DNA from: Planctomycetota bacterium | Lineage (GTDB): Bacteria; Planctomycetota; Planctomycetia; Pirellulales; Pirellulaceae | DNA length: 8,187 nt | Direction: 5' to 3' | NCBI GenBank assembly: GCA_023417165.1 | Contig: JAEZGD010000065.1 | Location: 1-8,187, forward strand | Shown here: positions 1 through 6,760 of the stretch, one piece after another | How positions within the stretch are numbered: position 1 is the first letter of the stretch | Layout of the letters: every line of letters begins with the position of its first letter | The notes under the pieces: generated by a model | Database searches by the model: none | What the model saw: only the letters and a program-made list of their open reading frames with translations | Told to the model about the DNA's origin: nothing | Position numbers and translations under genes: made by a program

Positions 1-1671
1 ATCGGTCACACGCGCTGGGCCACGCATGGACCGCCGACACAGGTCAACGCGCATCCGCATTGGGGCGGCGACCACCGCATCGCCATCGTGCATAACGGCG
101 TGATCGAAAACTACGCCGCGCTGAAAGAACGCTTGAAGTCGGAAGGCTGCGTCTTTCACTCGGCCACCGATAGCGAAGTCATTGCGCACCTGATCGATCA
201 TCATCTGGCCGAGTTGGAACGTGAATCGCCTGCGCTGATTGGTATTGAAGAAACGCACGATCGCCTGGCGACCGCGGTGAAGCTGGCGATCGCGCAGCTC
301 CGCGGCACCTATGGCTTGGTCGCGCTGTTCAAGGATCATCCTGAAGTGATGATTGCCGCGCGCCTCGGCAGTCCGCTCGTGGTCGGTGTCGGTCGCGGCG
401 AGCACTATCTGGCCAGCGATGCTTCGCCACTCGCCGGGCGAACCGATCAGATCGTTTATCTCGCGGATCACCAACTCGCGATCATTACCGCGGATCGGCT
501 GCGTGTAGTGCATCGCGAGTCAGGCCATGTTGCGCATCAGGTCGAAACGCTGGAACTCGATTCGCAGGATGTGGGGCTCAACGGCTTTCCCCACTACATG
601 CTCAAAGAAATCTTCGAGCAGCCGCAATCGGTCGCCGACACCATGCGCGGGCGGCTCTCGGACGAGGACGCCACCAGCGTTTTCGGCGGCCTGCAAATGA
701 CGCCGCAGCAACTGCGTCAAATCAATCGCATCATTCTGACCGCTTGCGGCACCAGTTGGCATGCAGCCCTGTTTGGCGAATACGTGATCGAAGAGTTCGC
801 GCGGATTCCAGTGGAAGTTGAATACGCCAGCGAGCTGCGTTATCGTAACCCGCCTGTCGAACAGGGAACGCTACTGTTTGCGATCACGCAAAGCGGCGAA
901 ACGGCCGATACCTTGGCCGCGCTGCGCGAAATGAAACGCAAAGGCCATCCGACGCTGGCGATTTGCAATGTCGTCGGCAGTACGATTGCGCAAGAAGCGT
1001 CCGGCGGCATTTATCTGCATGCGGGACCCGAAATCGGCGTTGCTTCGACCAAGGCGTTCACTTCGCAATGCGTGGCGCTGACGATGCTGGCGCTGCACTT
1101 GGGACGCTTGCGACACGTCAGCTACGATGCTGGGCGACGCATCATTCACGCGCTGCGCGAGCTGCCAGGTAAGATCGAAGAAACGCTGGCGACCAATGAC
1201 CTAGTGCGCCGCATCGCCGAGAAGTATCTGGACGCCACAAACATTTTGTATCTCGGCCGCCAATACAATTTCCCGGTCGCCTTGGAAGGGGCGCTGAAGC
1301 TGAAGGAAATCAGCTATATCCATGCGGAAGGCTATCCCGCCGCCGAAATGAAGCATGGTCCGATCGCACTCGTCGACGAGAAGACGCCCAGCGTGTTCAT
1401 CATGCCGCCAGGCTTTGTGTACGACAAAGTGATGTCGAACCTGGAAGAGATCAAAGCGCGCGGCGGGCCGGTGATTGCTATCACCGCGGCGGGCGACGAT
1501 CGTGTGGCGAAGCTGGCCGACGATGTGATCTATGTGCCTCAGGTTGAGGACTTCCTGCAGCCGCTCGTCACCATCATTCCGCTGCAACTCCTCGCCTATC
1601 ACATGGCCGTGCTGCGCGGCTGCGACGTCGACAAACCCCGCAACCTGGCGAAGAGCGTGACAGTGGAGTAA
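1..1671 (+). CDS. glmS: Glutamine--fructose-6-phosphate aminotransferase (isomerizing), 5' end outside the window
   Basis: This cytoplasmic enzyme makes glucosamine-6-phosphate from fructose-6-phosphate and glutamine, the entry step to UDP-GlcNAc for cell-wall and outer-membrane polymers. The frame is open from base 1; 556 residues are visible, and by comparison with E. coli GlmS (609 aa) about 68 N-terminal residues, including the nucleophile Cys1, lie upstream. The glutaminase part shows HTRWATHG (residues 3-10), HNG (31-33) and ATDSEV with the substrate-binding Asp at 57. The first SIS domain has CGTS (249-252), SGET (298-301) and STKAFTSQ (349-356). The second has KLKE (Glu436, equivalent to E. 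coli Glu488) and EMKHG (His452, equivalent to His504). The C-terminal tail ends NLAKSVTVE, with Lys551 matching the Schiff-base Lys603. All visible catalytic residues are intact. Relative to E. coli there is a net insertion of about 16 residues in the N-terminal half, probably around residues 65-85. The next gene starts 45 nt downstream. Confidence 0.97.
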   Translation: MGHTRWATHGPPTQVNAHPHWGGDHRIAIVHNGVIENYAALKERLKSEGCVFHSATDSEVIAHLIDHHLAELERESPALIGIEETHDRLATAVKLAIAQLRGTYGLVALFKDHPEVMIAARLGSPLVVGVGRGEHYLASDASPLAGRTDQIVYLADHQLAIITADRLRVVHRESGHVAHQVETLELDSQDVGLNGFPHYMLKEIFEQPQSVADTMRGRLSDEDATSVFGGLQMTPQQLRQINRIILTACGTSWHAALFGEYVIEEFARIPVEVEYASELRYRNPPVEQGTLLFAITQSGETADTLAALREMKRKGHPTLAICNVVGSTIAQEASGGIYLHAGPEIGVASTKAFTSQCVALTMLALHLGRLRHVSYDAGRRIIHALRELPGKIEETLATNDLVRRIAEKYLDATNILYLGRQYNFPVALEGALKLKEISYIHAEGYPAAEMKHGPIALVDEKTPSVFIMPPGFVYDKVMSNLEEIKARGGPVIAITAAGDDRVAKLADDVIYVPQVEDFLQPLVTIIPLQLLAYHMAVLRGCDVDKPRNLAKSVTVE

Positions 1672-1702
1672 CCGCCGCTTACCTACGACAGTTGGTGGCG
1701 GC

Positions 1703-1708
1703 TAAGAT
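1703..1708 (+). promoter_or_regulatory. Candidate -10 box (TAAGAT) for the duplicated membrane protein
   Basis: TAAGAT matches four of six bases of TATAAT and ends 8 nt before the ATG at 1717. Initiation 6-7 nt downstream of it would give a leaderless or nearly leaderless mRNA. The segment about 17 nt upstream (TTACCT, 1679-1684) is a poor -35. The gene has no clear Shine-Dalgarno sequence, which fits, but one short match in a high-G+C genome may be chance. Confidence 0.25.
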
Positions 1709-1716
1709 GGGCGAAT

Positions 1717-2988
1717 ATGGATCGCTTGCCTCCGGAAATCGAAGTCGAAGATCAGTGGCCTGAAAGCCTGCGGTATCGCCTGCCGCGGCGAGCGCTGGGA
1801 TCTGCCTATTGGGTCGCGCTCGTGCTGCTGGCGATCGGCTTGCTCTCGATGGCGTGGTTTGTGAGCGCGATCGGCGGCATTGCACTGGGATGGAAGCTGC
1901 CCATTCCGACGCTATTGCTGTTCATCGGTTTTCCGGTGGGCGCTGCGACCTCGGGCGGATTACTGCCCATTTGGTGGGGACTGTCGATCCTGTGGGGCCG
2001 TCGCGAGCTCATCATTCGCGGCGAGCGGCTGTATGCCTACGAATGCGTGGGCTTTTCGCGCTGGGGCAAGTCCTGGCTGATTAGCAATATTGCCGCGCTG
2101 CGCACGACGGGCGTCGTTCCGCAGCGAGAGTCTTCCTCGGAGTGGTTGGCAGCTTGGGACGTGCTGACGCTCTATACAACCACAGGGCAACGTCACGCGC
2201 TGGCCTGGGGCTATTCGCACGAGCTACTCGATCCCCTGGCCGCCGCCTTGGCGAGCAGCTGCGCGCGGGCGTTGCCGGAGAAAAACCGTCCCACGATTGA
2301 AGTCACTTCCGACTATGCCGAGGCCGCAGCGCTCGCGGCGGAAGAAGCTCGCGTTCCGCCGCGGGATCACACCTTGGCTGACGACGATCTTGATCTTGAA
2401 GACGAGTCTATCGAACCGTTGCCGCAACCAACCAATAGCCAGATCGAGGTCGAGCACTTTGAAGACGGCTTGAATGTGCGGATTCCTCCGGCCGGCCTTT
2501 GGCGCGGTAGTGGCGGGCTGTTCTTGTTCAGCTTGTTATGGAACGGCGCCGTGAGCTTCATTGCGGTGGCTGTCATGATGGCTGCCGTCGGCGCGCTGCC
2601 GAATAACAATCCGCCGAACAACGACCTGTGGGGAGTCCTCTGTGGTTTCAGCCTGTTCGGATTGATCGGAGCGGGAATGTTTTGCGTGGCGCTGAACATG
2701 GGCTTGCGCCGAGCGGCGATTGCCATCGCAGGTGATGCATTGATGGTGATTCAAACCGGACCGTTTGGCACCAAACGCAAAGAATGGCTGCTGAACGAGG
2801 TCCGTGAGTTTAGCGCGGGACCGTCCGGAATGAAGGTGAACAACCAAGATGTCTTGGAACTGCAAATCTATGACCGACAGGCCGGCAAGTATGGCCTGCT
2901 GGCGGGGCGCGACCATGCCGAACTGGTGTGGCTAGCATCGCTACTCGAATCGCGGTTCCGCGAGGTCACTGCCGCCGAGGCGGAGTGA
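1717..2988 (+). CDS. Hypothetical membrane protein with internally duplicated [2 TM + beta-rich domain] units
   Basis: I do not recognise a named family. The 423-residue product has four predicted membrane helices in two pairs (about 30-52 and 62-92; 268-293 and 304-328), each pair followed by a soluble beta-rich stretch (97-185 and 332-415). The halves are related. LRYRLP (18-23) matches LNVRIP (252-257); GRR after helix 2 matches LRR after helix 4; and DVLTLY...GYSHELLDPLAAALASS matches DVLELQ...GRDHAELVWLASLLES at the ends of the units. An acidic linker (about 205-250, with ADDDLDLEDE) joins them. The helix-pair-then-beta layout resembles bacterial PH-like membrane proteins, but that is only an analogy. 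The start ATG is the first in frame after glmS, and the ribosome binding site is weak. The product is probably an inner-membrane protein. The gene may be read through from glmS, and a terminator-like hairpin follows it. Confidence 0.85.
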   Translation: MDRLPPEIEVEDQWPESLRYRLPRRALGSAYWVALVLLAIGLLSMAWFVSAIGGIALGWKLPIPTLLLFIGFPVGAATSGGLLPIWWGLSILWGRRELIIRGERLYAYECVGFSRWGKSWLISNIAALRTTGVVPQRESSSEWLAAWDVLTLYTTTGQRHALAWGYSHELLDPLAAALASSCARALPEKNRPTIEVTSDYAEAAALAAEEARVPPRDHTLADDDLDLEDESIEPLPQPTNSQIEVEHFEDGLNVRIPPAGLWRGSGGLFLFSLLWNGAVSFIAVAVMMAAVGALPNNNPPNNDLWGVLCGFSLFGLIGAGMFCVALNMGLRRAAIAIAGDALMVIQTGPFGTKRKEWLLNEVREFSAGPSGMKVNNQDVLELQIYDRQAGKYGLLAGRDHAELVWLASLLESRFREVTAAEAE

Positions 2989-2990
2989 AT

Positions 2991-3025
2991 CTTCGCCCTT
3001 TTTAGCGCTTCGGCTGAAGTTTTTT
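2991..3025 (+). terminator. Probable Rho-independent terminator after the duplicated membrane protein
   Basis: Three bases after the stop codon, CTTC (3008-3011) pairs with GAAG (3016-3019) around a GGCT loop, directly followed by six T (3020-3025). A longer alternative pairs CTTCGCC (2991-2997) with GGCTGAAG (3012-3019) with one bulged T. The simple stem is short, so strength is uncertain, but placement and T-run fit a terminator. Confidence 0.55.
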
Positions 3026-3028
3026 GAT

Positions 3029-3063
3029 CGCGCGGCCGACAACCGCTCTTCCCTTGCCGCGCG
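3029..3063 (+). other. GC-rich inverted repeat upstream of the DUF11 gene
   Basis: CGCGCGGC (3029-3036) is exactly complementary to GCCGCGCG (3056-3063), giving an 8-bp all-GC stem with a 19-nt loop, followed closely by TTTT (3066-3069). It could be a second terminator in tandem with the one just upstream, or a structure in the leader of the next gene. The right arm also lies within the 10-bp palindrome GCCGCGCGGC (3056-3065), so alternative folds exist. Confidence 0.35.
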
Positions 3064-3149
3064 GCTTTTGGTACTTACCCCGCCCCAACGAGTCTTCGTC
3101 CGCGCTGCTAGCTGCGCAGGCGAGACTCTCATCTGAAGAGGGAGACGCC

Positions 3150-5531
3150 ATGAAGCGGCGCATCGTGCGGATTACAGCGGGAGCGTTGATTGTTTTTGCC
3201 TGGTTGGCGGCCGGGGTCTATGCCTTTTGGGGCGGCAAGAAGGGCGGCGACGCGGAACCAGCGGTCAACGCTCAAGAGATGTCGCAGCAAATTGCCGCGG
3301 CCAATGAAGGCAAAGAACTCACCAACCCGGTAAAGCCTGCGGTCGCCGTCGAAGACGCGCCGGCTGCTCCTGTGAAACCGCAGGCTGACGCTCTCTTCAG
3401 CGCGAGCAAGTCCAACGCCTTCAAGCCGCGCGCTGGAGCCTTTCAACCATCGACGACCGCGCCCGAAACGACCTCGCCTGCCGCCAGCGCGTATGGTGCG
3501 CCGACAACGCCAGAAGTTTCGATCCCTCTGGGTAGCAGCACGCCTGCGGACACTGGCAATGCCAATCCTGAGCCCACGCCTGATGCGAACACGTTTTCCG
3601 GCGCAGCGACGGAGGAAGACGCACCATCGGCCTATACGCCCAACCCGCTACGTGGTGCACCTCGCACCTTTAGTGCCGCGACCGAAGAAGCGTCGATGGA
3701 CGCAGCAGCCGATGAAGGCGCGCTCGCCAACACCAATGCAGGCGGATCAGAGCCGCCGCTCAGTCCTCCGCCTGCGCAATTGGACGCAGAGATGACCGAA
3801 GACGCGCCGACCCCAGCGGTGCCGACGCCCGCCGCTCCGCCGAGCAGCTTTGGCGGCTCGCGATTTGGGGATTCTCGCTTCGGCGCGCCGCCGCCTGCCA
3901 ACGCTCTGCCGAGCGCTCCGACTGCGGATGCTGCCATTCCTGAAACAAGCGTCGCGGTCGAGACGGCCGCGCCGGAAGCCAGTGGTTATGGCGCACCTGC
4001 TGCACGCCGCATCGGCGGCGCTGGTTATGGTGTTGGTCAGGAAAGCAACGCGCCGAGCGCGCTCAACGCTCGCAGCATGCCGCCGGCGAGCGCAGGTGTC
4101 GCGAGCGCCGATGTGTCGGATGGTTCGATCGCCAGCGCGCGTCCTGGTCAGCAAGCTTGGGAAGGCGCGCAAGCGCCCTCGCTGGTGATCGAAAAGCACG
4201 CTCCGGCCGAAGTCCAAGTGGGCAAAGCGGCTCGCTTCGAGATTCACGTGCGCAACGCCGGGCAAACAGCAGCGCAAAACGTGATCGTCACCGATCAGAT
4301 TCCCGCCGGTACGCAACTGGTCGAAGCCAAGCCAACGCCGGCGCAAGGGGCCGATGGCTCGCTGGTGTGGGAGTTGGGCAAGCTCGAGCCAGGGCAAGAC
4401 CGGTCGATCGTGCTGGAACTGATGCCACAGCAGGAAGGCGAAATCGGTAGTGTCGCGCAAGTGACGTTTGCCGCCGCGGCGTCGGTAAAAACCGTCAGCA
4501 CCAAGCCGCAACTCACCGTCGAACACATCGCCCCGGCGAAAGTGATGATCGGCGAATCGGTGACGTTGCAAATCACGATTAGTAATCCTGGCACGGGTGT
4601 CGCCACCAATGTGGTGCTGCAAGAAGACGTACCGGAAGGTCTGGCTCACTCGGCTGGCAAAGAGCTGGAATACGAAGTCGGTACGCTGCGCCCCGGCGAA
4701 TCGCGGAAGCTGGAATTGCAGCTGGAAGCGGCCAAGGCCGGCGTTGTGCAGAACACACTCATGGTCCGCGGCGATGCAAATCTCTTGGCCACGCACACTT
4801 CGACGATTGAAGTGCTCGCGCCGCAGTTGGAAGTCGCTATGAGCGGTCCGAAGCGGCGTTATCTCGATCGCCAGGCGACCTATACCGTGTCGATCGCCAA
4901 TCCCGGCACGGCTGCGGCGCGCGATGTCGAGATCGTCGCCTATCTGCCCAAGGGGATGAAGTTTGTCTCGACCGATCGCGAAGGCCAATACGATCCGCAA
5001 AACCACGCGGTCTATTGGAGCCTCGAAGAGCTGCCGCCAGCGCAACAAGGCAGCGCGCAACTGATCACTATTCCGGTCGAACCAGGCGAGCAAAAGCTGC
5101 GTGTCGAAGGCCACGCGCAACTCAGTCTGAAGACTTCCGACGAAGAGACGGTAGTGGTCGAAGCGATTCCACAACTGGCATTCGAGATCATCGACGAAGC
5201 TGATCCGATCGAAGTCGGCGCCGACACGATCTATCAGATTCGCGTTACGAACGAAGGCTCGAAGGCCGCGTCGAATGTGCAAGTGGCTGCCGCTTTGCCG
5301 CCGGAGCTGCGTCCTGTGAACGCCGAAGGGGCGACGCGCGGCGGTGTCGAAGGGCAAACGGTGGTCTTCGAGCCGATTGCCAAGCTCGCGCCGCAGGCGG
5401 AAGCAGTCTTCAAGATTCAAGCGACCGGTCTACGCACCGGGCATTACAACATTCGCGTGCAAGTAACAAGCGACGACCTGCAGACGCCGGTCACCAAGGA
5501 AGAGCCGACCCGCGTTTATGCGGATCGGTAG
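3150..5531 (+). CDS. Exported, cysteine-free DUF11-repeat envelope protein (four repeats)
   Basis: The 793-residue protein starts at the ATG preceded by GAAGAGGGAG (3135-3144). The same frame is open upstream to an ATG at 3024, but that would place 42 unlikely residues before an excellent N-terminal signal. MKRRIVR plus a hydrophobic stretch (9-28) forms a signal peptide or membrane anchor. Residues ~40-340 are low-complexity Ala/Pro/Ser/Thr/Glu, probably disordered, with YGAP (115, 280) and the FGGSRFGDSRFG run (234-245). Four DUF11-type beta-sandwich repeats follow, at about 343-452, 453-557, 558-673 and 674-793. Each opens with a P-[SQ]-L motif and carries a V.N.G or I.NPGT core, then a VP/LP.GL or LP.GMKF-type turn. 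DUF11 domains occur in surface and envelope proteins, including chlamydial OmcB and many planctomycete proteins. Unlike OmcB, I find no cysteine, so disulfide cross-linking is excluded. It is presumably a spacer or adhesive protein outside the cytoplasmic membrane; its exact role is unknown. Confidence 0.9.
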   Translation: MKRRIVRITAGALIVFAWLAAGVYAFWGGKKGGDAEPAVNAQEMSQQIAAANEGKELTNPVKPAVAVEDAPAAPVKPQADALFSASKSNAFKPRAGAFQPSTTAPETTSPAASAYGAPTTPEVSIPLGSSTPADTGNANPEPTPDANTFSGAATEEDAPSAYTPNPLRGAPRTFSAATEEASMDAAADEGALANTNAGGSEPPLSPPPAQLDAEMTEDAPTPAVPTPAAPPSSFGGSRFGDSRFGAPPPANALPSAPTADAAIPETSVAVETAAPEASGYGAPAARRIGGAGYGVGQESNAPSALNARSMPPASAGVASADVSDGSIASARPGQQAWEGAQAPSLVIEKHAPAEVQVGKAARFEIHVRNAGQTAAQNVIVTDQIPAGTQLVEAKPTPAQGADGSLVWELGKLEPGQDRSIVLELMPQQEGEIGSVAQVTFAAAASVKTVSTKPQLTVEHIAPAKVMIGESVTLQITISNPGTGVATNVVLQEDVPEGLAHSAGKELEYEVGTLRPGESRKLELQLEAAKAGVVQNTLMVRGDANLLATHTSTIEVLAPQLEVAMSGPKRRYLDRQATYTVSIANPGTAAARDVEIVAYLPKGMKFVSTDREGQYDPQNHAVYWSLEELPPAQQGSAQLITIPVEPGEQKLRVEGHAQLSLKTSDEETVVVEAIPQLAFEIIDEADPIEVGADTIYQIRVTNEGSKAASNVQVAAALPPELRPVNAEGATRGGVEGQTVVFEPIAKLAPQAEAVFKIQATGLRTGHYNIRVQVTSDDLQTPVTKEEPTRVYADR

Positions 5532-5539
5532 TCGCCAGC

Positions 5540-5554
5540 GTTCGCCGCGCGAAC
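5540..5554 (+). other. Small hairpin between the DUF11 gene and the secretin-like gene
   Basis: GTTCG (5540-5544) pairs with CGAAC (5550-5554) around a 5-nt loop. No T-run follows; the ribosome binding site of the next gene begins 5 nt later (AAGGAG, 5560-5565). It is unlikely to terminate transcription, but it could affect RNA stability or the relative expression of the two genes. Confidence 0.3.
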
Positions 5555-5559
5555 CTTTC

Positions 5560-5565
5560 AAGGAG
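5560..5565 (+). promoter_or_regulatory. Strong Shine-Dalgarno site of the secretin-like gene
   Basis: AAGGAG lies 8 nt before the ATG at 5574. It is the best ribosome binding site in the window and fixes this start. Several other genes here have weak sites, so this small protein may be well translated. Confidence 0.8.
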
Positions 5566-5573
5566 TTCTGACG

Positions 5574-6092
5574 ATGCGAATCTGCGTTCTCTTGGCGATG
5601 ATCGGTTGTTGCTTTGCGGCCACTGCAAGCGCCGCAGAACCCGAACCGGCGGAACTCTCGCCGCAAATCATGGTGTCGCTGCGCATCTACGAAGGTAAGC
5701 CAGGCGGTAAAGCCAAGGACGCCGTGATGCTGACGGCTCCACGCATCACCATGCTCGATGGCCAACTCGGTCAGATCAGCGTTGGTGGCGAAAAAGCATT
5801 GAAGATGGACGAACTCATCGGCGATGGGATCGAATGCCAGGTCACGCCCAAGTTGGTCAAGGATGATGCAGTGCTGCTGAAGCTGCGTTGTGAAATCACC
5901 GAGCTCATCGACGCCGATCGTAAAGACAGCGTCACCGCCCAAGGAACGTTCCTGCGTTCGTCGCTAGTGGTAAAGCCGGGCGAAACGGTTAAGGTCGGCG
6001 GCTTGGAACACGGCGGCAAAAAGCTGTGGTTAGAGGCCACCGTCGAGATCGTTCCGCCTGGCGATGTGCTGACGATGGTCAAGCCGCGCTAA
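5574..6092 (+). CDS. Small exported protein resembling an isolated secretin core domain
   Basis: The product is 172 residues. A signal peptide is clear: MRIC, a hydrophobic core to about residue 16, and an ASA cleavage motif (18-20). The mature part follows the order of the conserved secretin domain of GspD/PilQ/YscC-type proteins: APRITMLDGQLGQISVGGE (the 'P..tt.dG..a.i.vG' element), then a G..C.VTPKLV..D.VLLKLRCEIT element, then a beta pair ending in LVVKPGETVKVGGL, then KKLWLEATVEIVPP where secretins have their closing LL..TP.IV strand. The N0/N1 domains are absent, and the P.LG.LF lip expected after the GGL motif is missing. It is therefore too small to be a normal secretin channel. It lies 42 nt after the DUF11 gene and is probably in the same operon. 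I infer a periplasmic or outer-membrane-associated role. The family match is by pattern and needs a profile search. Confidence 0.8.
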   Translation: MRICVLLAMIGCCFAATASAAEPEPAELSPQIMVSLRIYEGKPGGKAKDAVMLTAPRITMLDGQLGQISVGGEKALKMDELIGDGIECQVTPKLVKDDAVLLKLRCEITELIDADRKDSVTAQGTFLRSSLVVKPGETVKVGGLEHGGKKLWLEATVEIVPPGDVLTMVKPR

Positions 6093-6131
6093 ATGCAGCG
6101 GAAATACTTTCTTTCTGGATCGCGCGTCTCC

Positions 6132-6137
6132 TACAAT
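6132..6137 (+). promoter_or_regulatory. Candidate -10 box (TACAAT) for the GspE-N/Cys-cluster gene
   Basis: TACAAT matches five of six bases of TATAAT and lies 35 nt before the ATG at 6173, a usual promoter-to-start distance. No convincing -35 is seen; the region 15-19 nt upstream is T/C-rich (TTTCTTTCTGG). The same hexamer occurs before the gene at 7935. Confidence 0.4.
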
Positions 6138-6138
6138 A

Positions 6139-6154
6139 CCTGGCAGGGGCCAGG
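6139..6154 (+). promoter_or_regulatory. Perfect 6-bp inverted repeat at the predicted transcription start
   Basis: CCTGGC (6139-6144) and GCCAGG (6149-6154) are exact complements with an AGGG loop. The element begins 1 nt after the TACAAT box and covers the expected start of transcription. Its right arm overlaps a purine-rich AGGAAG (6152-6157). It could be a protein binding site or a hairpin at the 5' end of the mRNA. No T-run follows, so a terminator is unlikely. Confidence 0.4.
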
Positions 6155-6172
6155 AAGTAGAGAGACGCGATC

Positions 6173-6694
6173 ATGGCGCAACTTGATCTGCGCGAAATCC
6201 CTGCCGATCTCTTGCAGGCGATTCCCGAAGCGCTCGTTCGCATGCATGAGGTCTTGCCGATCACGCGCGACGGCGAGACGCTTGTCGTCGCTTATGCTTA
6301 CGAACTGCATCTGGACATCGCAGCGCTGGAAAACACGCTACGTTTTGCTTTAGAGCGTGCGATCTGTTTAGTGCCGGTGCGCCAGGAAGAAATGCAGGCT
6401 GCGATTCATCATCATTTTAGCGAAGTGGTGATCGACGAGTGCGGTCGGGCCAGCGGGGTTCGATTTCGCTGTCCGCAACAGTGGCGCGACATGGTGCCCA
6501 CCGAAGTCGATGGCGTGCGTTACTGCACGCAGTGCGAAAAGCCGGTCTACCTCTGTACGAGTACCGACGAGGCACTGGAGCACGCCTGTCAAAACCATTG
6601 CGTGGCAATACCAGCATCGACGGAGATAGATATGGTCGGCCAGTTCGTCGATGGTATCGTGCTGGGTGAATTGGACGTTCCCGGCCAAGAGTAG
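6173..6694 (+). CDS. GspE/MshE N-terminal-like domain fused to a Cys-rich, probably zinc-binding module
   Basis: The 173-residue product has no signal or membrane segment and is probably cytoplasmic. Residues ~9-82 follow the pattern of the T2SSE_N/MshEN domain found at the N-terminus of GspE, PilB and MshE ATPases: IP..L......VLPI, then GETLVVAYA, then a hydrophobic helix, then a LVPVR..EM.AAI..HF close. The RLGxxL-type first half of the c-di-GMP-binding MshEN motif is not seen. Residues 97-146 form a second module: RFRCPQQW (97-104), VRYCTQC (115-121), PVYLC (124-128) and ACQNHCVAI (138-146). Cys100, Cys118, Cys121 and Cys143 are plausible zinc ligands; Cys128 and Cys139 are also present. 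No Walker ATPase follows. The start is the ATG with a modest GAGAG site 8 nt upstream. The gene is separated from the preceding one by 80 nt holding a putative promoter. Confidence 0.85.
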   Translation: MAQLDLREIPADLLQAIPEALVRMHEVLPITRDGETLVVAYAYELHLDIAALENTLRFALERAICLVPVRQEEMQAAIHHHFSEVVIDECGRASGVRFRCPQQWRDMVPTEVDGVRYCTQCEKPVYLCTSTDEALEHACQNHCVAIPASTEIDMVGQFVDGIVLGELDVPGQE

Positions 6695-6760
6695 CTCAAA
6701 AGAAGCGGCATCTTTGCTTGCCATGCGTGGGGGCGACCACCTTCCGCTGCCGTCGCGTTC

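Noticed and set aside
1672..1701. CCGCC...GGCGG inverted repeat after glmS as a terminator
   Set aside because: The stem is only 5 bp with a loop of about 20 nt and has no T-run.
3024..3149. In-frame 42-codon upstream extension of the DUF11 gene
   Set aside because: It would bury the signal sequence, begins within the end of a terminator-like T-run and lacks a ribosome binding site; the ATG at 3150 has a good one.
3492..4040. YGAP / FGxSRFG motifs as a tandem DNA repeat
   Set aside because: The copies are few, irregularly spaced and differ at DNA level; they are low-complexity protein motifs.
3747..5420. A 557-codon open frame on the minus strand
   Set aside because: It lies antisense to the DUF11 repeats, whose protein-family motifs are clear. 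Its product is Arg/His-rich and without recognisable domains, typical of the shadow frame of a GC-rich gene.
5574..5612. Lipoprotein signal (Cys12-Cys13) in the secretin-like protein
   Set aside because: The residues before the Cys (M-I-G) fit a lipobox poorly and the signal would be too short; the ASA site at 18-20 is a better signal peptidase I site.
6093..6353. An 86-codon open frame starting directly after the secretin-like gene
   Set aside because: It overlaps the start of the better-supported gene at 6173 in another frame, has no ribosome binding site and a composition typical of shadow frames.
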